NCBI GenBank assembly: GCA_036873755.1
Contig: JAVTVY010039324.1
Coordinates: forward strand, 1 to 64,000
Origin: Hanleya hanleyi
Taxonomy: Eukaryota > Mollusca > Polyplacophora > Lepidopleurida > Hanleyidae
Direction: 5' to 3'
Length of the DNA: 64,000 bases
Of the stretch, positions 1 to 11,475 are shown one piece after another. Under the pieces are notes generated by a model. It had not been told where the DNA came from, did not search any database, and saw only the letters and a program-made list of their open reading frames with translations. Every line of letters starts with the position of its first letter. Within the stretch, counting starts at the first letter, position 1. The translations under genes and the position numbers were made by a program.

Positions 1-1630
1 ATCTGCGCTCAACCTCGCACGCCCAAATACTGACGAACCAATTTGAATATCGGCTAAAACCTAAACCAAAAGTACTTAAAATCAATCTAATGGACTTACT
101 TTTATTATTTATCGCAGTAATAATTGATTATTTCCCGTGTACAGCAGGTTAAGAGACTAAATGTTTACACTCGCATCGCGCTTCTTGACGAAATTCATGC
201 GGGCCGCCATTTTAGCATGCTTTAAGCCCACTGTGCATTGGTTTTGCGCAGAATGTTTTCTTCTGGTTTTGCGTGTTTCCGGTTTCGCATTAGTCGACCG
301 GTGTTCCCCAAAAATGCCTGGATTAGTCCCTGACCATATTCACATGTATTGCTTTTTATACCTACCAAGAGATCAAGGAATAAACAAGGATGCCTCGAGA
401 GACTAAGTTTAGCCCGGACTGGCTTAAGCTGAAAGACAATAATGACCATGTGATAGGCCATTTGTGTTCGCAGAGGACAGAAAACACTTCGTGGTGCAAT
501 ATGTGCCAGAAAACCATTGACACAAATTCCTGAGGAAAGGACCAGTTGTTCCATCGTGCTTACTCCTCGGAAGCATAAAGAAGTGGCAATGGCTTCCCTG
601 TTTTTTTACATGTTTATTATTAACCCAATGTATCCTATGGATGAATTGTTGAAATCAATTTCTTCTCGTCAGCACATGTATCACTCTGAACCAAGTGCAT
701 CAACATTTCTTTCAAATCAATGCTGGGATAATCATTAACCAATCTTCTTTAAATAGGTCATTTAATTCCAAAGTTCTAAGCGTATTTTAGGTGAAAATTC
801 AACATCACCTCATCCCATCTCATCAGTGTTTTCCAGCTGTTTCCTTGAACTTTGGAATTTGCATATGAACTTCGGTGTATGCTTTAACCTGCAAAACCTT
901 GCGACCCTGTCTGCGACTCAACATTGAGACTTTCTTCATCACAAGCACCATGAGCAGAAAGGTTGGGCAATTCTATTTGAACAGTTTAGGTGTTTTTACT
1001 ATCAAGAGTTATATGTGTAATGTCTATGGAGAATTGAAGAAGTTAAATTTTGAAAATTATCTGTCATATCTTTGGTGTTTGACTGTTTTCCAATGTTTTA
1101 ATTATAGCAGTCTCTTGTCATATTATTATACAACTTTGGCATGGGCGAGAAATTTTTTTAAAATATGTTCTATTATTACTGCTTTAAATCGAAAGAAAAA
1201 CTTGTCAAGGTGAGGTTGCATTGCAAGGATGGATGCCAGAACAGAGGCCTTAATTAAAATTGGGGTGCACATTGTGCATATGATCAATTAATTGAATTGA
1301 ATTTCTGACCTTTTGGTTCCTCAGACAGACTGACTGATGATGGCATGTAGTTGTCAGTGTGGTTGTGAATAAGTGTTCATATTTTCGCTAAAATACTTCA
1401 GTTGTGTTCTACAACCATAAAATAGGGTATTTTATTGCGGTTCTCACGATGAAAGTCTAACAATCATGTGTTGTTGTGTGATTTATGGTTGTAACTTCAG
1501 CCTTCATTGAACAAATTGTTTTATTTTTGATAGTTTCTGACTTCTCAGAGCTTCAGACTATTCCCAAGATACAACGTTAATGTTGTGCCCAATTAGAGAG
1601 GCAAAAAAAAAAATATATATTTTTCCTGTC
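1..1630. other. No recognisable gene
   Basis: I read both strands and found only short open frames without domain signatures, compositional bias or plausible splice neighbours. No tandem structure stands out. Exons of a gene lying mainly upstream of the window cannot be excluded. Confidence 0.5.
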
Positions 1631-1635
1631 TTCAA

Positions 1636-1965
1636 TTATTTTTAGGATGACACTTTCTCAGTAAAGCACAAATACTAGTGCTGGATGGGTCGGTCCCGTG
1701 TGAGACTCAAACCCGCGTCCTCAGAGTTTGGCACCGAATCGCCAGCAGTAAATGCAAGCAGCCTATAGACCACTCGGCCACCTCAGGAAGTTCGGAGATC
1801 GGAGTCTAGACTACGTACATTTACTACCCCTCTATAAATGGCACAGCCCCTAAAGCCGATAATATATATATACTAATGCCATTCAGAAAGTAGTTAACAT
1901 TTATATCCAATTATTTTTAGGATGACACTTTCTCAGTAAAGCACAAATACTAGTGCTGGATATTT
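1636..1965 (-). repeat. tRNA-derived SINE, flanked by repeated body
   Basis: On the minus strand, 1785 to 1690 reads like a tRNA-Ser/Leu head. There is an A-box-like 'tggccgagtggtc' and, about 55 bases later, a B-box-like 'gggtttgagtctc'. A body of about 45 bp ('actagtatttgtgctttac' and flanks) follows the head and occurs again upstream of it (1636-1680 and 1912-1960), so this is a dimer or a head-to-tail remnant. Related degenerate heads begin units A, B and C near 19,670, 30,320 and 42,270. The intact boxes show ancestry only; I see no complete cloverleaf and do not call a functional tRNA. Confidence 0.7.
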
Positions 1966-2261
1966 GTCCTGCATTGAGAATCAATGTTCATGGAGATTCC
2001 TCATCAATTAAGTTTCATATTTGACTAAAAGCCTTTTATTTTGCAAGAATTTGGGGTCTTGAATATTCTCACTCATTTGGGCGCATTTTCCAGCCGAAAA
2101 AAATTTTGCTGCGCCAAATAGAGGGTGTGCCCAAATCAGCATAATCTAAAAGCCCTGCTTCTTGATAGCGTAATCAGAAACCTGTACATGTAGTAACAGT
2201 TGTTTAGCTGTTCAAATCGCTTTTCGTCCGTGGTCCGTCGTCCGTCCGTAAACAATTTCTT

Positions 2262-3315
2262 GTTATCGCGATTTCTCAGGAACTACTTTATGGATCTTTC
2301 TCAAATTTGGTACACAGGTTCCTCTTGGGGTCTAGTTGTGCAAGATACCTTTTCTGGTCCGATTCGAAATTCAATATGGCCACAAGGCGGCCATCTTGGA
2401 TTTCCCCATGAAACCTTGTTATCGCGATTTCTCAGGAACTGCTGCATGGATCTTTCTCAGATTTGGTACACAGGTTCCTCTTGGGGTCTAGTTGTGCAAG
2501 ATACCTTTTCTGGTCCGATTCGAAATTCAATATGGCCACAAGGCAGCCATCTTTGATTTCCCCATGAACCTTTATCGTGATTTCTCAGGAAGTACTGCAT
2601 GGATCTTTCTCAAATTTGGTACACAGGTTCCCCAGTGGGTCTAGTTGTGCAAGATACCTTTTCTGGTCCGATTCGAAAATCCAATATGGCCACCAGGCAG
2701 TCATCTTGGATTTCCCCAGGAAACCGTATCGCGATTTCTCAGGAACTGCTGCATGGATCTTTCTCAGATTTGGTACACAGGTTCCTCTTGGGGTCTAGTT
2801 GTGCAAGATACCTTTTCTGGTCCGATTCGAAATCCAATATGGCCACAAGGCGGCCATCTTGGATTTCCCCATGAAACTGTGTTATCGCGATTTCTCAGGC
2901 ACTACCGCATGGATCTTTCTCAAATTTGGTACACAGGTTCCCCTTGTGATCTAGTTGTGCAAGATACCTCTTTCTTTCTGATTCGAAAATCCAATATGGC
3001 CACCAGGCGGCCATCTTGTATCTCCCCATGCAACTTTGTTATCATGATTTCTCAGAAAGTACTGCATGGATCTTTCTCAAATTTGGTACATAGGTTCCCG
3101 TTGGGGTCTAGTTGTGCAAAATACCCTTTCCTCGTCCGTTTCGGAAATCCAATTTGGCCATCAGGTGCCCATCTTGGATTTCCCCTTGAAACATAGTTAT
3201 CGTGAATTCTCAGGAACTACTTCATGGATCTTTCTGAAATTTTGTACACAGGTCCCACATGGGGCCTAGTTGTGCAAAATACCATTTTTGGTTCGATTCG
3301 AAAATCCAAGTTACG
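2262..3315 (+). repeat. Tandem array, seven units of about 155 bp
   Basis: Unit starts ('ttatcgcgatttctcagg' or variants) fall near 2262, 2418, 2572, 2726, 2881, 3038 and 3196, giving periods of 154-158 bp. Each unit passes through 'ggatctttctca', 'tttggtacacaggttcc', 'gtctagttgtgcaagatacc' and 'ccatcttggatttcccc'. The array is preceded by a gtccgt-rich stretch (2224-2250). Open frames spanning it come from the periodicity, not from a gene. A degenerate piece reappears at 4796-4870. Confidence 0.9.
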
Positions 3316-4530
3316 CTCCAAATTAATACGGTATTCCGGAGTTGTGACGTTGCATCACACGAGTCGGCGGATCAAACGGTGGGACATATTCTAAAAAGTG
3401 ACTATAGAGAATATCCGTACCTTCACCTTCCATATCAAGAGGTTCCAATAATTCGGAATTAAAATGTATTTCTTCAAATTTTAAATCAGTTTTCTTTAGT
3501 CCAGTGAACTGCCCCACTGTTTCGTCTGCCGACGGGTCGGCTACATGAAGGGACGTCACTCTTGTGACACGTTACAACTCGACAACTGTAGACTTCTGCG
3601 TGTTTCATCAGGATTCAGACACTTTCGAAGTTTCAACATTACTGCGCGGATCCTTTCAGTATTAAGTATTGTACCATCTTACTGTTTTCGAGCATGGTAT
3701 CTTAAAAGAGATATCTCCAACTAGCCCAGTAAACGGAACAGAATTCGTTCCTAATTATAAAATCTTAAGTATGTTTCATAGCTCATGCCAAAAGGTCGAG
3801 GAGATTTGTCTTCGCTTCCAGTACCCAATGATGACACGTGCAAAAAAAAAACTACGAAACGAAGACGAAAGATCCTCCGGACATTCACTTTTAGACTAAC
3901 TTTTCTCTTGTACTATAACAACCGTCATAAGTACAGTTTCTAGAAATCTTGAAACTCCTTAAACTTAGAAAGATGATATCGTGTTGTTTTCCAGTGTCCC
4001 TTTTTCGATCAGATTCGAAATTCTGTAAACAAAATTACAAATCAATCGTTTGTTCTTAGTAACAATGGACAAAAAGATCCTCTTGTCATTAGCTTACAAT
4101 TATCGGACAATGGCGGGCGCCAAGATCCTTCAGGATCTCTCGTTATATATACTCTCCTCGTACTCATATTTATGGAGCAGGATGAGAGTATATAAGAATA
4201 TTAATATCATAATTAATAACTGACCAACAACAAGCCCCTGTGTTATACCGCAGTTTGTACAATCTGCTTTAGCTACAGGAGTAGAAGTGCGTTTTGGGAC
4301 GATGATCATGCATGGACCTTGAATCTAAGATAATATAGTACTATTATTATTATAAGCTTCCGTGTCCTCACTGTAGTTCCACATGTCTCGCATGGTTGGA
4401 GAGACGAAAAACAAACCCCGAAGGGACAGTGCCATTTTAAAATGGTCGTTAGATAACAAACATTCACGAGAGATTATACCACAGGGAGCAGTCCATTTCC
4501 TTTCCATTAACTCTCCTGGCATTTATTTAA
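3316..4530. other. No recognisable gene
   Basis: Unique-looking AT-rich sequence with no domain-bearing open frame, no tandem repeat and no terminal inverted repeats that I could pair. Confidence 0.5.
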
Positions 4531-4775
4531 CATATGTACAAAACTTTTGCACATATGTGGAAAAACACTTTATTTGACATATGTGGGAAAGTTTTGCACA
4601 TATGTACAAAAGTTTTCAACATATGTGAAATAGTTAATTTATTTTACATATGTGTAAAAGTTTTCAACATATGTGTAAAACTTTTGCACATATGTCTAAA
4701 AGCTGTTTTTTAAACATATGTGGAATTCTTTTGTATATATGTGCAAAACTTTTCAACACATGTGGAATAACCGAT
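4531..4775. repeat. Array of CATATG palindromes
   Basis: About eleven copies of acatatgt-like octamers (two degenerate: tatatatg, acacatgt) are spaced roughly 18-25 bp. Most are separated by aaaacttttgc / aaaagttttca linkers that are nearly self-complementary themselves. The array therefore consists of small palindromes in both sequence elements. The following 4796-4870 segment is a fragment of the 155-bp satellite of 2.3-3.3 kb. Confidence 0.85.
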
Positions 4776-5255
4776 TAAGTACTGAAACGGCTTGCCATAC
4801 CCCTTGTGATCCAGTTGTACAAGATACCTTTTTTGGTCCATTTCGAAAATCCAATATGGCCGCATCTTGAATTTCACATGAAACTCAGAAAATTACTGCA
4901 TGGATCATTTAGTGTTCAGGGGGGACAATACAAGTTAGAAACTCATCTATTGCAATTCTTTAGTAAAAATTTCTTTCAGCTACTTTCGCTAGTTACAGCG
5001 AGATGAGCTACAGTGCCGTGGCACTATCTTTCCTGAGTTATTGTGCCATCTGATTTCCAAAAGTCCAGGGAATAAAAAATTTGACCCAACGATAAACTAT
5101 AGCGAGTCATGACGTCGCAAGATAATGTTACGCTAGTTCCACAGTGACATCTTCTCCATTACTGTGGGCATGAAACGACAATGCAATTGATTGAATATGG
5201 AGTGGATTGGCTTGATGATTTTGAGGTTACTGTGATAACACGAATTTGTGACACA
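4776..5255. other. Satellite fragment, otherwise nothing
   Basis: 4796-4870 is a diverged piece of the 155-bp array ('gatccagttgtacaagatacc', 'caatatggcc'). The rest shows no gene or repeat that I can name. Confidence 0.5.
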
Positions 5256-5400
5256 CACACATGGACAGACAGCTTTTCTATCCAGCTCTAAATAGGGTTG
5301 TCTCGACCCCTTATGCTATGTCGATGGACCCTGCCTTTACATATAGCCCTGTACCAAAACATCATTTCACAAAACCTGAATCTTACCAGCCAAACATCTT
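5256..5400 (+). repeat. Dispersed 'agggttatctcccc' repeat, copy 1
   Basis: This reads 'aatagggttgtctcgacccc', then 'cgatggaccctgcct', then 'ctgtaccaaaacatcatttcac'. The same order occurs inverted at 53,525-53,680, and related copies lie at 5685-5850 (opposite strand) and 52,430-52,565. It is a short interspersed family without coding capacity. Confidence 0.7.
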
Positions 5401-5684
5401 TATCAACATACTAAGATATGTAATTTTTCAGATGAGAATGTGCTTGACAATTTGAAAAACAAACATTGTCGTTTTTTTTTTCAAACAAACGATCAATAGC
5501 TTTGATGTAATGTTGTTCTTGTTTTGAAGAGGTGAAAAGTTATTTAACTATTCACTGATTGTTTGTTTTCTTCTGTTTACCGATTCCCCCAAATTCGCTA
5601 GTTGTTTAATTTTGGTTATTTCAAGTTGTTGCGATACAGAGCCATTCGGATAATCTCAAACTTTCAATCTCTGTCAAAGGCTAC

Positions 5685-5850
5685 ATGGCTTTGTGAAGAC
5701 CCAGTGTGTGGGGAACGGCAGGGGCATTTTATTTTTCGCCCTCAGTAAGTGACTAAAGGCAGGGTTAATTGACATGGCATAAGGGGAGATAACCCTGTTG
5801 GAGGTTGCAATTCTATATTCTTCGATCGGGGTCCAATGGCAAAACATGCT
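5685..5850 (-). repeat. Dispersed 'agggttatctcccc' repeat, copy 2
   Basis: The minus strand reads 'ccaacagggttatctcccct', then 'ttaaccctgcctttagtcac', then 'cgaaaaataaaatgcccctg'. It matches the family seen at 5256-5400 and 52,430-52,565. Confidence 0.7.
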
Positions 5851-7608
5851 TGCTGCCCTGTTTTGTTCATTTCTGAGGCCATGATTTTCTCTTGTATCAG
5901 AAATGTGACATCTCAAACCAAAATTATATTGCCACACAATTATATATAGGAATTTTAATTATTAGAAAGAACCGGGTATGGTTTTGGTTTCAGGTGTCCT
6001 ACTGTTACAAGAGAAAATCTTCCCTAGGAATGCCTTAAGACCAAAATAGGCCATCGAGCACATGTTGATATATCATATCTCCAATTTAATGCAATGCCCA
6101 TTGCAATTATTTCAAAGCTGAGATTTCAAATGTCTTGAAAATATCAAGAAAATAATATAATTTTACAGATATTTGAATGGGGGAAAAAAATGACTTTATT
6201 TACCATGACAATCACAACAAAGGAGTTTTTCTTATGTAAATGTCACATATCCTTTCAATTTTAAGACTTGAATGCCATATCGCTGCTCGTTTGATATAAA
6301 GGGCTTACACCCCAACAGCCATGAATTTCATATGGTATATTGCCTGGACAAAATCAGCTTGCATACATCATTCTACCTGGTCAAGCATGTCAAGTTCTCA
6401 TTTAGTGAAACTTTATGACGTAAACAAGTAGATATACAGGAAGTAATGTCATGTCAGTTAACTTCCGTTTATGGTAATCCATTAATAATGCCCTATCAAT
6501 ATTCAATCACCCTCCAGTGCATGTCCATGTCTCACAATTCAACCTGTTCAGGTGATGGTGCATGACCTCATCATTTTGAGATATCATTCATAAACTTTGC
6601 TGTCATGGGTCACTGTACTGTGAATGACGGACGAAATTGTAAGGATGGAAAAGAAATGGGGCACATGTCCAGCAGCTGGGGTGGATCGGTACATCGTCAC
6701 CGTCTTCTAATATGGTGACTGGTTGATATGTCAATCGTATGATAACATCACATGCAGGGCACAAAACACTACGGTAGATACTTCCTGTAGGAAGCTATTG
6801 TCAGAGTCTTTGTGCAGCTGAAAAGTCTCGAGTCTAGACATATTGTTGTTCCCAGGCTATTGTACACATTGTCTCGTGATTTTATAGAGTATGAACCATC
6901 ACTTACAGTCTGTTCAGAAGTTTTCATCAGTCTGCAACAGAAAATGTACATTTTAGTAAGAGAATATAACTTGCACAAAACATGATCCCAATAGTCTATT
7001 AAAAGTACATCTAAACACAATTTTTTCAAGTTTATATGAAATCATTCAGGATTGTTTATATTGGCGATCAATCAAACTGTACTTTTATCTTTGGATTCAA
7101 GTTTCTTTTCAGCTGCTACATGTACATGTATATTGTGAATGTGAGTCGGGGTGGCAGCTATAAAATTATAACCTCTACATATTTGCATTTAGAAGGTCTT
7201 CTTTTCTTCTTTCTGGTCAACTTTTTGACATTTTGTGGTCAAATGGGTACCATAACTTCTAAGAGTTATTGCTTGGCTAAGTTCGAATTTTTATAACTTC
7301 ACCCACTTGTCCCAGACACTAGAGGAAGAGACTAAAAGAAGAAATATGACTAAACCATAATTTTATATTTAGGGGCCTAAATTATTTTAGCCAGGTAGAC
7401 TGTCAATCTGAATTAACCCAGCTTGAGTATCACACCCAACCGGAGTGTCAAATTGATCTGCAAGTGGTAAGTGATTTAGCCCAATATACAGTCAACAGAA
7501 ATAAGGGAAAGTGAAAAATATTGAAAGTATTTTAATATCTTCAATTGTTACGAGCAAAATATTGGTCCGGAATTATTGTTTGATCAAGTTGACTGTGCAT
7601 TTAGGATC
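5851..7608. other. No recognisable gene
   Basis: AT-rich sequence with short frames only. I see no splice-bounded exon with a biased protein sequence and no repeat shared with the rest of the window. Confidence 0.45.
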
Positions 7609-7616
7609 ATTGAATG

Positions 7617-8074
7617 ACCAATTCCCACTATAGTTCAAGTTAATTCTGGACAACGCTGTCTTGTCCTTTGTCGGCGACAGACACTGGTGCACAGAATGTG
7701 GGCCACCATGATCTTCGGGTTGTTCTCTTTATCTCTTCCCTATGTTTATAATACGGAGCAGGTTTTTCAACTATTGATAACTGATGTAAATACATGTATG
7801 ATAATATGGATAAAATATTCCCACCATTCCAAGAAAGGACCAACGAGCTTATACATTCATGATAACCCTGCCAACCTCGGGTCGAATATAAATGTACATG
7901 TATACCAGTTATCATCAGTTGAAAAACTTGCTCCATGTTATAAACATCTATAGGGGAGAGACGAAGAGAACAATCCGAAGCTCATGGCCCACATGTTGTG
8001 CACCAGTGTTGCCTACACCGGGGCCAGACAGCATTGTCCAGGGATTAACTTGAACTAGTATAATGGGAATTGGC
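7617..8074. repeat. Imperfect inverted repeat (foldback)
   Basis: The left arm begins 'accaattcccactatagttc' and runs through 'actggtgcacagaatgtggg' to about 7790. The reverse complement of 8074 back to about 7900 gives the same order with about 15-20% difference, including 'actggtgcacaacatgtggg' and 'gttgttctctt/gattgttctctt'. The arms are about 170 bp around a spacer of about 110 bp. I could not find a clear target duplication. It is probably an old foldback or MITE-like element; the open frames on both strands are mirror images of each other. Confidence 0.75.
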
Positions 8075-8394
8075 CACTAACAGAGTTAAACCAATTAACA
8101 ATACAGCTACATGTAACTGAAATAATTTACAAAATAAATGTAAATATGAATCTTCATATTTCTTCTATCAATGACCATACTCCAAGCCATTGGAAAGAAA
8201 GCACACAAACAACTGATCTGAGAAAATTTGATTGGTCAGCTTTTTGGGTATGAAGAGCTCAATGGCAGCATCATACAAGAAGAAAAGGGGAGATGAGAGT
8301 GATGCTGTACACCCTGTGTAGGACAGCAAAGAGGAACCACAATCATTGACAACAGCATGCCTGACTGGCACTGTTTACCACCTTGTTATGCCCC

Positions 8395-9425
8395 CCCATA
8401 TAGCGATCGCTTTGTCCGTCCGTCTGTCCATCCGTCTGTCCGTCCGAATTTCTTGTCCGGGCAATATCTCGGTTAATATTTGATGGACAGGATCGAAACT
8501 TGCATGGAATGTGGCGAGTGGCTCGTAGTTGTGCAGCGTGGAGTTTTTTTCCGAGTTCCGGTATAATTTTCAAGAGTTATGGCCCTTTTTCTGAAATCTC
8601 TGTGAATGGGACTTGTCCGGGCTGGATCTTGGTTAATATTGTATGGACAAGTATGAAATTTGCATGATATGTGGTCAATGACCCACAGTTGTGCAGCGTA
8701 AAGTTTCTCCACGTTTCGCTTATATTTTCAAGAGTTATGGCCCTTTGTTCCTGAATTCTCCGTGAATTGGGACTTGTCCGGGCTGGATCTCGGTTAATAT
8801 TGTATGGACAATTATGAAATTTGCAGGATGTGTGGTCAGTGCCCTGTAGTTGTGCAGCGTGAATTTTCTCCGCGTTTCGCATATATTTTCAAGAGTTATG
8901 GCCCTTTTTTCTTCAAATCTTTGTGAATTGGAACTTGTCCGGGCTGGATCTCGGTGAATATTGTATGAACAATTATGAAATTTGCAGGATATGTGATTAG
9001 TGCCCTGTAGTTGTGCAGCGTGAAGTTTCTTCGCGTTTCGCATATATTTTCAAGAGTTATGGCCCTTTTTTCTTCAAATCTTTGTGAATTGGAACTTGTC
9101 CGGGCTGGATCTCGGTGAATATTGTATGAACAATTATGAAATTTGCAGGATATGTGATCAGTGCCCTGTAGTTGTGCAGCGTGAAGTTTCTCCACATTTC
9201 GCCTATATTTGCAAGAGTTATGGCCCTTTTTTCTTCAAATCTTTGTGAATTGGGATTTGTAGGGCTGGATCTCGGTTAATATTGTATGAACAAGTATGAA
9301 ATACACATGATATGTGGTCAGTGAAGTTTCTCTGTTTTCGGTTATATTTTCAAGAGTTATGGCCCTTTGTTTAAACCTAAGTGAATGGGATATATTTATT
9401 TGTCCAAGCTGGATCTCAGTCCATA
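8395..9425 (-). repeat. Tandem array, about six units of 161 bp
   Basis: A gtccgtccgtctgtccatcc-type run (8415-8456) is followed by units starting 'cttgtccgggctggatctcgg' near 8452, 8611, 8773, 8934, 9095 and 9256, with a decayed seventh at 9402. Each unit contains 'tatgaaatttgcagga', 'cctgtagttgtgcagcgtg' and 'caagagttatggccctttt'. Overlapping minus-strand frames of 79-102 codons repeat the same peptide and come from the periodicity. The layout parallels the 2.3-3.3 kb array: a gtccgt run, then units of about 155-161 bp. Confidence 0.9.
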
Positions 9426-10980
9426 ACTGATTTGAACCAGGAAAATGGCTATATTATATGTTATTCTACATTCCAAAGCAGACAACATAGGTCCTGAAGT
9501 ATGAAATTGCCCCAAAAACAGTGAATTGGGTACAAAATTCACTGATCGCTTCATAATTTCACCACAATATACTCCCAAGGAATGTAGGTCTCATAACCAG
9601 GTCACATTTTCGGATTTGGCGAAAGCCCTGGCGACCATCTTGCATCGAAGCATCGTATTATCACTTGTTGCTTGATATTTGGAATATGTATTATGTGAGG
9701 CATGGCAAAAAAGTGACTGAAACAGAATTTTTATAATTATCCAAATTAGGCCTCCACCAACCAATAAAGAACAGAACAATGGCGGGGCAGTGTCGGATTA
9801 AAGTGGAAGGGGGGGGGGCATACAATTGAGCAATCTCTGATTGGTTCCTTCCTGTGTTCTATAATATATGCTGCTATTACACTTAAAACACTTCTGAATC
9901 TGATTACACTAATTGCAATACCCGAGTAAATGCATAAAGTTAAATTCTACTATTAATCTTCATGTCATCATTTTACATGACCCTGTAGTGCCTGACTTAG
10001 GTGGCAGTTTTTTGGAGTGTTTTAGTCTCTAGTGATAAACTGACATACACGTAAATGTCCATCTTAAAGATGAACCCAAATGAAAAATCAAATTTTGGTG
10101 TTGATTTCATCAAAACATGCCCTGCCAGTAGTTGCCAAGTATATCACCGCTGAAAGATTTCTTACGGTAATTCCCCTAATAATTTGATCACTGGAAACAT
10201 TCTTCAAGGCACCAGCTACAAAGTGTCCCATTTTGTCATTATATTCTATCTGAATAAAGAATGGGAATGTTACTTTTTCTCTGTGTTTGAATAACAGAGT
10301 TGAAAAGTGAACTTCCTGTGATTGAATTATTAGGGGAATCGTAGATGCAAATGACCTCTGATGAGGTCACACAGTGAACTGGAAATAAGCAGACTGACAA
10401 TGATAACTATTTTTATTTTATTTGTACTTAGGATCCATCTTCAGCCTTTGACAACAGAAAAAATGTGTTAACTCAGCCAAAACTCTGACAGTTGTTATAC
10501 AATACATAGCCGGTTTTTAAACATAATCCTATCCTAGGCTTACTCCTCTACATCTACTATTCTAATGATGCAAGCTATATTTACCTACCCCATAATTTTA
10601 AATGCTGATGCAACATGCAGCACGTTCTCTTCTTGGAATCCTACTGGACCTCTCCCAAGTGTTACTACATGTACTACCTACAGAAAGGTCATCTTCACAT
10701 AAGGGGGAAAAAGAAAACAGAGAAGTTTTAATCTGTTGTAATCAAGGCAGAGTTGTGCTGTCAATTTATTGTTAGAAGAACTACATGTAACCAAGAAAAG
10801 AAAGGAAATTCAAAATAGGTGAATGAGTCCAAATTCCAGATCCATTGATGGTGCAAATTAGAAATATTGTGCCATAACACATTTATTGATATGCAGTACA
10901 TGTACACTATTGACTCCATTTGAAAATTTTTGTCAAGGTCACATTATCTTCATTGTCGGTTGAACAGTCAACACCGGAGG
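9426..10980. other. No recognisable gene
   Basis: There is a G-run at 9808-9820 but no coding signal or repeat structure that I can support. Confidence 0.45.
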
Positions 10981-10984
10981 GGGA

Positions 10985-11350
10985 CTTGGGGATTTGCTAC
11001 ATCCGTCATTCAGTCATTCCGCCGCACTTTCCTTGTGATTGCAATAACTCAAAAACTATTGACATCAAACAGTGGGTTGGTATGAATGAGATTGTTTTTC
11101 AGCAACCTGCATAATCCAATATGGCCACAGAGGCCTTGACCCTACCCAGCCATGCTACCTAAGCTTGTGACTGCAATAACTAAAAAAAACAGTATGTTCG
11201 ATTGACATCAAACTTGAACAGTGGGTTGGTATGAGTGAGAGGATGACTGGTATAGTTTTTCGGCAACCTGCGTAATCCAATATGGCTGCCATGGCCGCCG
11301 AGACCGTGACTCTATTCATCCATGCTACCTAACCTTGTGACTACAATAAC
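10985..11350 (+). repeat. Tandem repeat of about 130-170 bp units, first block
   Basis: Units share 'ttgtgactgcaataactcaa', 'attgacatcaaac', 'gtgggttggtatgagtgaga', 'gcaacctgcataatccaata' and 'ccatgctacctaagc'. Starts lie near 11,033, 11,166 and 11,336. The same unit resumes at 13,700-14,010, so the intervening 2.3 kb probably arrived later or by rearrangement. Confidence 0.8.
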
Positions 11351-11475
11351 TCAAAAAAACAAGAGCTCAAGGGGCTTCAATATACGCCCGTACATCCGGA
11401 ATTACACTGGTCCAAATTACAAGGCTGTTTAATGGCCTTGATCCTGATTGGTAGCTAGCAATCCCAGAGAAAAGT

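Noticed and set aside
1690..1785. Functional tRNA-Ser or tRNA-Leu gene
   Set aside because: Only A- and B-box-like stretches match; acceptor stem and anticodon arm do not pair, and the same head occurs degenerated in three other repeats.
2200..3269. Plus-strand frames up to 183 codons with repeated 'MDLSQIWYTG' peptide
   Set aside because: Translation of the 155-bp array, with all frames showing the same phrase; no start context, introns or domain.
8473..9195. Four overlapping minus-strand frames of 79-102 codons with the same peptide ('AAQLQGTDHISCKFHN')
   Set aside because: They fall exactly on the 161-bp tandem units; a unit length that is not a multiple of three and the repeated peptide show they are satellite read-through.
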